Of a DNA stretch of 26,379 bases, positions 23,701-26,379 are shown piece after piece (within the stretch, counting starts at the first letter, position 1; each line of letters opens with the position of its first letter). Made by a program: the position numbers and the translations under genes. This stretch comes from CAZZIZ01 sp964654535. Its GTDB lineage: Bacteria; Bacteroidota; Bacteroidia; Chitinophagales; UBA2359. Under the pieces are notes generated by a model. It had not been told where the DNA came from. It saw only the letters and a program-made list of their open reading frames with translations, and did not search any database. The stretch is from positions 1 to 26,379 of the forward strand of contig CAZZIZ010000022.1 of the NCBI GenBank assembly GCA_964654535.1, in the 5' to 3' direction.

Positions 23701-24958
23701 CGGAACTACTTCGGAAGAGCAAAATCCATTTCACACCTATTTGGTAGGAGGAGTCTATGATGTTTCTTTGGTAGCTTGTAATACGCTGGGATGCGATACG
23801 CTAGAGTTGGCGGAGTATATTACTGCAGACTTGGCCTGTCAAGCAGTTTCTGTTCAGGATGCGACCGAACAAGTTGTACAAGCTTGCAATGGTTTTGTTT
23901 ATGATTCGGGCGGACCCGATGGGCCATATTTCAATAACTCTTTTGGTTCGGTAACCATTGCACCACCGGGAGCGAGTTCTGTTACATTGTCTTTTTCAGA
24001 ATTTGACTTTGAAGAGCCATTTGATGGAATTCAAATCTTTGACGGTTCTGATCTTTCTAGCCCTTTGCTTGGAGAGTTTACTGGTTCTGCACTTCCACCA
24101 GACATTACGTCATCAGGTGGAGCAATTACCATTGTAGAAAATAGTGATGCTAATGTAGGCCTAGATGGTTTTGTTGCAATATTTAGTTGCGCTGCCCCGG
24201 CGATAGCACCGAGCGCTGCTTTTAATATTGCGACTACTTCAACCTGTAGCGGATTACTAGAAGCTACCGATATGTCAGCAAACTTCCCCAGCTCTTGGGC
24301 CTGGGATTTTGGAGACGGCGAAACCTCCAGTGCTCCAAATCCGGACCATCAATATGTTGAAAGTGGTACCTATACCGTTTCTCTTGAAGTATGTAATAAC
24401 TCTGGTTGTGACACTTTCAGTGAAGATATCACCCTTGATGTTTTGTTTCCTCAGGTGACAGCACCATTTGGAACAATAGGCGTTAATGAGGCCATTCAGT
24501 TTCAGGATAATACTGAGGACGCCACATTATGGGTTTGGGATTTTGGTGATGGCAACCAAAGTGTTGGGCAAAATCCAGTTCACTCCTACGATACTGCTGG
24601 AATATTTGAATTGGTTGTGACCATTCAAAACACAGGCATAGCTGATTGCTCTGTTGTTTTCGAACAAAACATCTTCGTTGACGTTCCCAATGGAATCGAT
24701 GACGGGGAGCTGTTCAGTTTGAATCTTTACCCCAATCCGGCAGATGACCAGTTTCTTATTGATTTAACCTTAGATAAAGAGGCAAGTACAAAACTTGTTC
24801 TTTATGATTTATATGGTCGACAGGTGTATACAGATTCTTTTAGGACATCAGAACTCAAAAAACACATTAATGTCGCTGATTTCCCTAATGGTATCTATTC
24901 TTTAGTCCTGGATATCGATGGTGAAAAGTTAGTTAAGCGAATTATGGTTGCTCGATAA
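20714..24958 (+). CDS. Giant modular secreted protein (HYDIN/SPD2-like, PKD, CUB) with T9SS sorting domain
   Basis: I place the start at ATG 20714, giving 1414 residues with signal peptide NRVLLLCCFLLVGSDIIIGQ; the frame is open from 20489, but the upstream 75 residues do not look coding. Order: beta module (~22-60); alpha/beta domain resembling GATase-1/ThuA folds (~65-270: ILLFNYNP, GKGVFLVPR, GGGDVVFLG); BACON/HYDIN/SPD2-like modules (~285-760: VDFGNVVQTTTKSISVEVFN, LDFGPVLDGLTNTLTIEVSN); PKD domain (~960-1036: FFWDFGDGTTSEEQNPFHTY); CUB-like domain (~1043-1160: GGPDGPYFNNS, DGIQIFDGSDLSSPLLGEF); two more PKD domains (WAWDFGDGETSS, WVWDFGDGNQSV); T9SS type A sorting domain (~1337-1414: LNLYPNPADDQFLIDL). 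Probably a surface adhesin or scaffold; no catalytic residues recognised. Confidence 0.88.
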   Translation: MNRVLLLCCFLLVGSDIIIGQNISVSETDFSQTLTVPDTGSESFTISNSGTSDLTYTITGQAESFASPLNILLFNYNPTNDFSTQLTMDNLLSILNEELPSAIITETDTEDPSVLASLLGGKGVFLVPRVRGADPAIFTGFAPVLEDYTNGGGDVVFLGTDQFGGSTVENVVFNSGLFEGTIDGFLIDPENENLILSAPAHPIVANVSSDLVGAATTYFYSISNDNAERIVSYDTGANLFDLVTTRTVGSGRAVLLGFTYFNSNEDLTQILVNTLRFTGLANENLWLSVSPESGTVGPGEDASVELTFDASLIPAGNYTVELVIEHNDGSQAPIILTCNLSTNGVAAISVPASVDFGNVVQTTTKSISVEVFNPGADTLFVSNVSLSGNFPITVSTTSFYVFPTLSVPITLTYSPTEVESFLVNLTIENNVETQVVPVSGNGTGAPTINISDSDIVYDIQSGNVESTTITLTNDGLGDLEYDLDLILNSGLLLEANVSEFSSGGIVQITDVNTGDIVFELPFQPGETIDATITSLASSGNFELEIINDPPGPYGAAFLDMLTLTDQITGNELIDEGFVGIDQVFPFSGATPNWLSASPLNGIVAFVNGGSNSGDVELVFDANGLIEGVYNAQLVVNPNEPLSPQTVNITLNVTGVAAVSVDQTTLDFGPVLDGLTNTLTIEVSNPGTAPLEVTNISFGSANYVASMAGGFVVQPFQSVFVDVLFAPDMEGNFDSTMLLETSAGDVMVNVLGEGIGAPAASVSPSFIEFFVTSGEMVDSSFAVLNQGEGPLLFTPGSGTDNTGFQLSITAGPGGTSVFYFFDVVAGPGVGVNDVVDILAGETAIVNVEGFDSNSTYSLSFFENTGSVAEFVATDLGTGVVVASAEGIGTFDLGSPSFLSWLLVDEEALELDFPSGSMIVPFSVDATGLSSGDFMNTINVVSNDPVNPIVAVEILMHVSAFPSAQIGSNTTLQCGEAGVQFINQSLNIPTSFFWDFGDGTTSEEQNPFHTYLVGGVYDVSLVACNTLGCDTLELAEYITADLACQAVSVQDATEQVVQACNGFVYDSGGPDGPYFNNSFGSVTIAPPGASSVTLSFSEFDFEEPFDGIQIFDGSDLSSPLLGEFTGSALPPDITSSGGAITIVENSDANVGLDGFVAIFSCAAPAIAPSAAFNIATTSTCSGLLEATDMSANFPSSWAWDFGDGETSSAPNPDHQYVESGTYTVSLEVCNNSGCDTFSEDITLDVLFPQVTAPFGTIGVNEAIQFQDNTEDATLWVWDFGDGNQSVGQNPVHSYDTAGIFELVVTIQNTGIADCSVVFEQNIFVDVPNGIDDGELFSLNLYPNPADDQFLIDLTLDKEASTKLVLYDLYGRQVYTDSFRTSELKKHINVADFPNGIYSLVLDIDGEKLVKRIMVAR

Positions 24959-25012
24959 GTGTCGACACATCATCAATAATTTATGCGTTACACACGACAA
25001 GTAAGTAATCAT

Positions 25013-25042
25013 TTTGTAAGAACAATTAGGCAAATACCTTAC
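25013..25042 (+). promoter_or_regulatory. Candidate promoter of the FAD oxidoreductase gene
   Basis: TTTG at 25013-25016 and TACCTTAC at 25035-25042 are 18 nt apart, close to the Bacteroidota -33/-7 layout. The -7 box has two mismatches to TAnnTTTG. Transcription would start about 7 nt before the ATG at 25054. Confidence 0.3.
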
Positions 25043-25053
25043 CTTCAGATTCA

Positions 25054-26379
25054 ATGCGAGTAGTTATCATTGGAAATGGTGTAACGGGTATCACTTGTGC
25101 TCGTCACCTAAGAAAAAATAGCGATTGTGAAATAACGGTTGTTTCTAGCGAAACAGACCACTTTTACTCACGTACGGCCCTTATGTACATATATATGGGT
25201 CATATGCGCTATAAAGACACAAAGCCCTATGAAGATTCTTTTTGGGCGAAAAATCGAATAAATCTTAAAAGAGCGCTGGTCACTTCGGTAGACTATCAAG
25301 CGAAGGAGCTAAAAACTAAATCGGGAAGCACTATTCCTTATGATAAGTTGGTTCTGGCCACGGGATCTAAGTCCAATAAATTTGGTTGGCCAGGTCAAGA
25401 CTTGCCTGGAGTTCAAGGTTTGTATAACTATCAAGACCTCGAGCTTTTAGAAAAAAATAGTGTAGGACTGAAGCGTGCTGTCATTGTTGGCGGCGGTTTG
25501 ATAGGAATAGAGTTGGCAGAAATGTTGCACTCGCGCCATATACCTGTCACCATTCTGGTAAGGGAAAAAAGTTTTTGGAATAACGTGCTTCCTTCACAAG
25601 AATCGGCCTTGATAAACAGACATATAGTCAAGCACGGTTTTGATTTAAGGTTGGGTTTCAATCTTGGTGAAATTACTGCTGGGGCGAATGGGCGCGTAGA
25701 CGGGGTCGTGATCAAAGAAACAGGCGAGAAGATAGACTGTCAAATGGTTGGCTTAACGGCTGGTGTGAGTCCCAACATTGGCTTTTTAAAGGGCGCTGAA
25801 CTAAACACGGATCGGGGAATAATAATTAATTCAAATTTTGAAACAAGCCAGGCAGATGTTTATGCAGGTGGCGATTGCGCTCAATTTGAAACACCACTAC
25901 CCGGAAGACGACCTATAGAACAAGTTTGGTATACTGGAAAGATGCACGGAAAGGTTATCGCAGAGAGAATTTGCGGCAAGGATACAGTATATACACCTGG
26001 GCCTTGGTTCAACTCTGCGAAGTTTATAGATGTAGAGTATCAAACCTATGGAATGGTAATGCCAAAGCTTAGAGAAGGTGAGGCGGACATGTATTGGGAA
26101 GACGCAGACGCCGAACGCGCCATTCACTTCGTATACAATAAAGAGGATAAAACCTTCATTGGTGTAAACGTCTTTGGACTAAGACTACGCCATGATGTGT
26201 TCGACAATTTTTTACGTAATAATCGAAAGATGGATTATGTCTTGGAAAATCTTAGTGCTGCAAACTTTGATCCCGAGTTCTACCGTTCTTTCGAAGAAGA
26301 AATTGTTTCATCGTACAATGCCCAAACGGGTTCAAATATTAAAGTAAAAAAATCACGAGGCCTTAAAGCGGTCTTGTCA
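25054..26379 (+). CDS. FAD-dependent NAD(P)H oxidoreductase (C-terminus cut by window edge)
   Basis: The frame runs 442 codons from ATG 25054 to the window edge without a stop. It is a two-dinucleotide-domain flavoprotein of the NADH:rubredoxin reductase/NirB/ferredoxin reductase type. The FAD-binding motif is VVIIGNGVTGITCARHL (GxGxxG at residues 7-12), then HFYSRTALMYIYMGHM, the YDKLVLATGSK strand (~96-106), the NAD(P)H-binding motif AVIVGGGLIGIELAEML (142-158), and the second FAD motif DVYAGGDCAQF (268-278). No redox-active CxxC disulfide of the glutathione/thioredoxin reductase type is seen. The electron acceptor is unknown; a ferredoxin or rubredoxin gene might follow downstream, outside the window. 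Confidence 0.88.
   Translation, partial: MRVVIIGNGVTGITCARHLRKNSDCEITVVSSETDHFYSRTALMYIYMGHMRYKDTKPYEDSFWAKNRINLKRALVTSVDYQAKELKTKSGSTIPYDKLVLATGSKSNKFGWPGQDLPGVQGLYNYQDLELLEKNSVGLKRAVIVGGGLIGIELAEMLHSRHIPVTILVREKSFWNNVLPSQESALINRHIVKHGFDLRLGFNLGEITAGANGRVDGVVIKETGEKIDCQMVGLTAGVSPNIGFLKGAELNTDRGIIINSNFETSQADVYAGGDCAQFETPLPGRRPIEQVWYTGKMHGKVIAERICGKDTVYTPGPWFNSAKFIDVEYQTYGMVMPKLREGEADMYWEDADAERAIHFVYNKEDKTFIGVNVFGLRLRHDVFDNFLRNNRKMDYVLENLSAANFDPEFYRSFEEEIVSSYNAQTGSNIKVKKSRGLKAVLS

Noticed and set aside
1..26379. tRNA, rRNA, integrase, transposase or phage genes
   Set aside because: None was recognised on either strand; the only mobile-like signals are the non-coding repeats A-D.

Overview
The window looks like chromosomal DNA of a member of the Bacteroidota, most likely a Flavobacteriia-type bacterium. 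The evidence is four large exported proteins ending in type IX secretion (T9SS) C-terminal sorting domains with a 'PNP' motif, a CarB that stops before its allosteric domain, a fused E1 alpha/beta 2-oxoacid dehydrogenase, a DUF4834-like membrane protein, the near absence of Shine-Dalgarno sequences, and a match to the Bacteroidota -7 promoter box (TAnnTTTG) upstream of carB.

Layout. 1-3036 (minus): carB followed by a DUF4834-like gene cut by the window edge. 3037-3468: non-coding, with a degenerate palindromic repeat. 3469-5079 (minus): a secreted CotH-kinase-like protein. 5080-5379: a divergent spacer filled mostly by structured repeat copy A. 5380-7903 (plus): rnhB followed after 1 bp by a secreted lysyl-endopeptidase-like serine protease. 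7906-12534 (minus): a compact operon tatC - rpiB - LutB-like protein without Fe-S ligands - branched-chain 2-oxoacid dehydrogenase E1. 12631-18131 (plus): a Cys-rich repeat T9SS cargo, exonuclease III (xth), and a lipoprotein peptide-binding protein, closely spaced. 18132-18873: a convergent, gene-free 742-bp region with two inverted copies (C and B) of the structured repeat around an array of small hairpins. 18874-20511 (minus): a DUF547 domain joined to a probable outer-membrane barrel. 20714-24958 (plus): a 1414-residue T9SS cargo with HYDIN/SPD2-like, PKD and CUB modules. 25054-26379 (plus): an FAD/NAD(P)H oxidoreductase cut by the window edge.

Most genes are housekeeping (pyrimidine/arginine precursor synthesis, DNA repair, pentose phosphate, branched-chain acid catabolism, Tat export), interleaved with secreted proteins. 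No phage, insertion sequence, CRISPR, rRNA or tRNA gene was seen.

The most unusual material is (i) a family of roughly 160-175 bp elements with GCGTG...CACGC ends, conserved blocks and hairpin arms whose sequences differ between copies while pairing is kept, two of them bracketing a hairpin array, and (ii) a LutB/LldF-like protein that has kept the family backbone but lost every cysteine of the ferredoxin region. All assignments come from reading the sequence; no database search was made.
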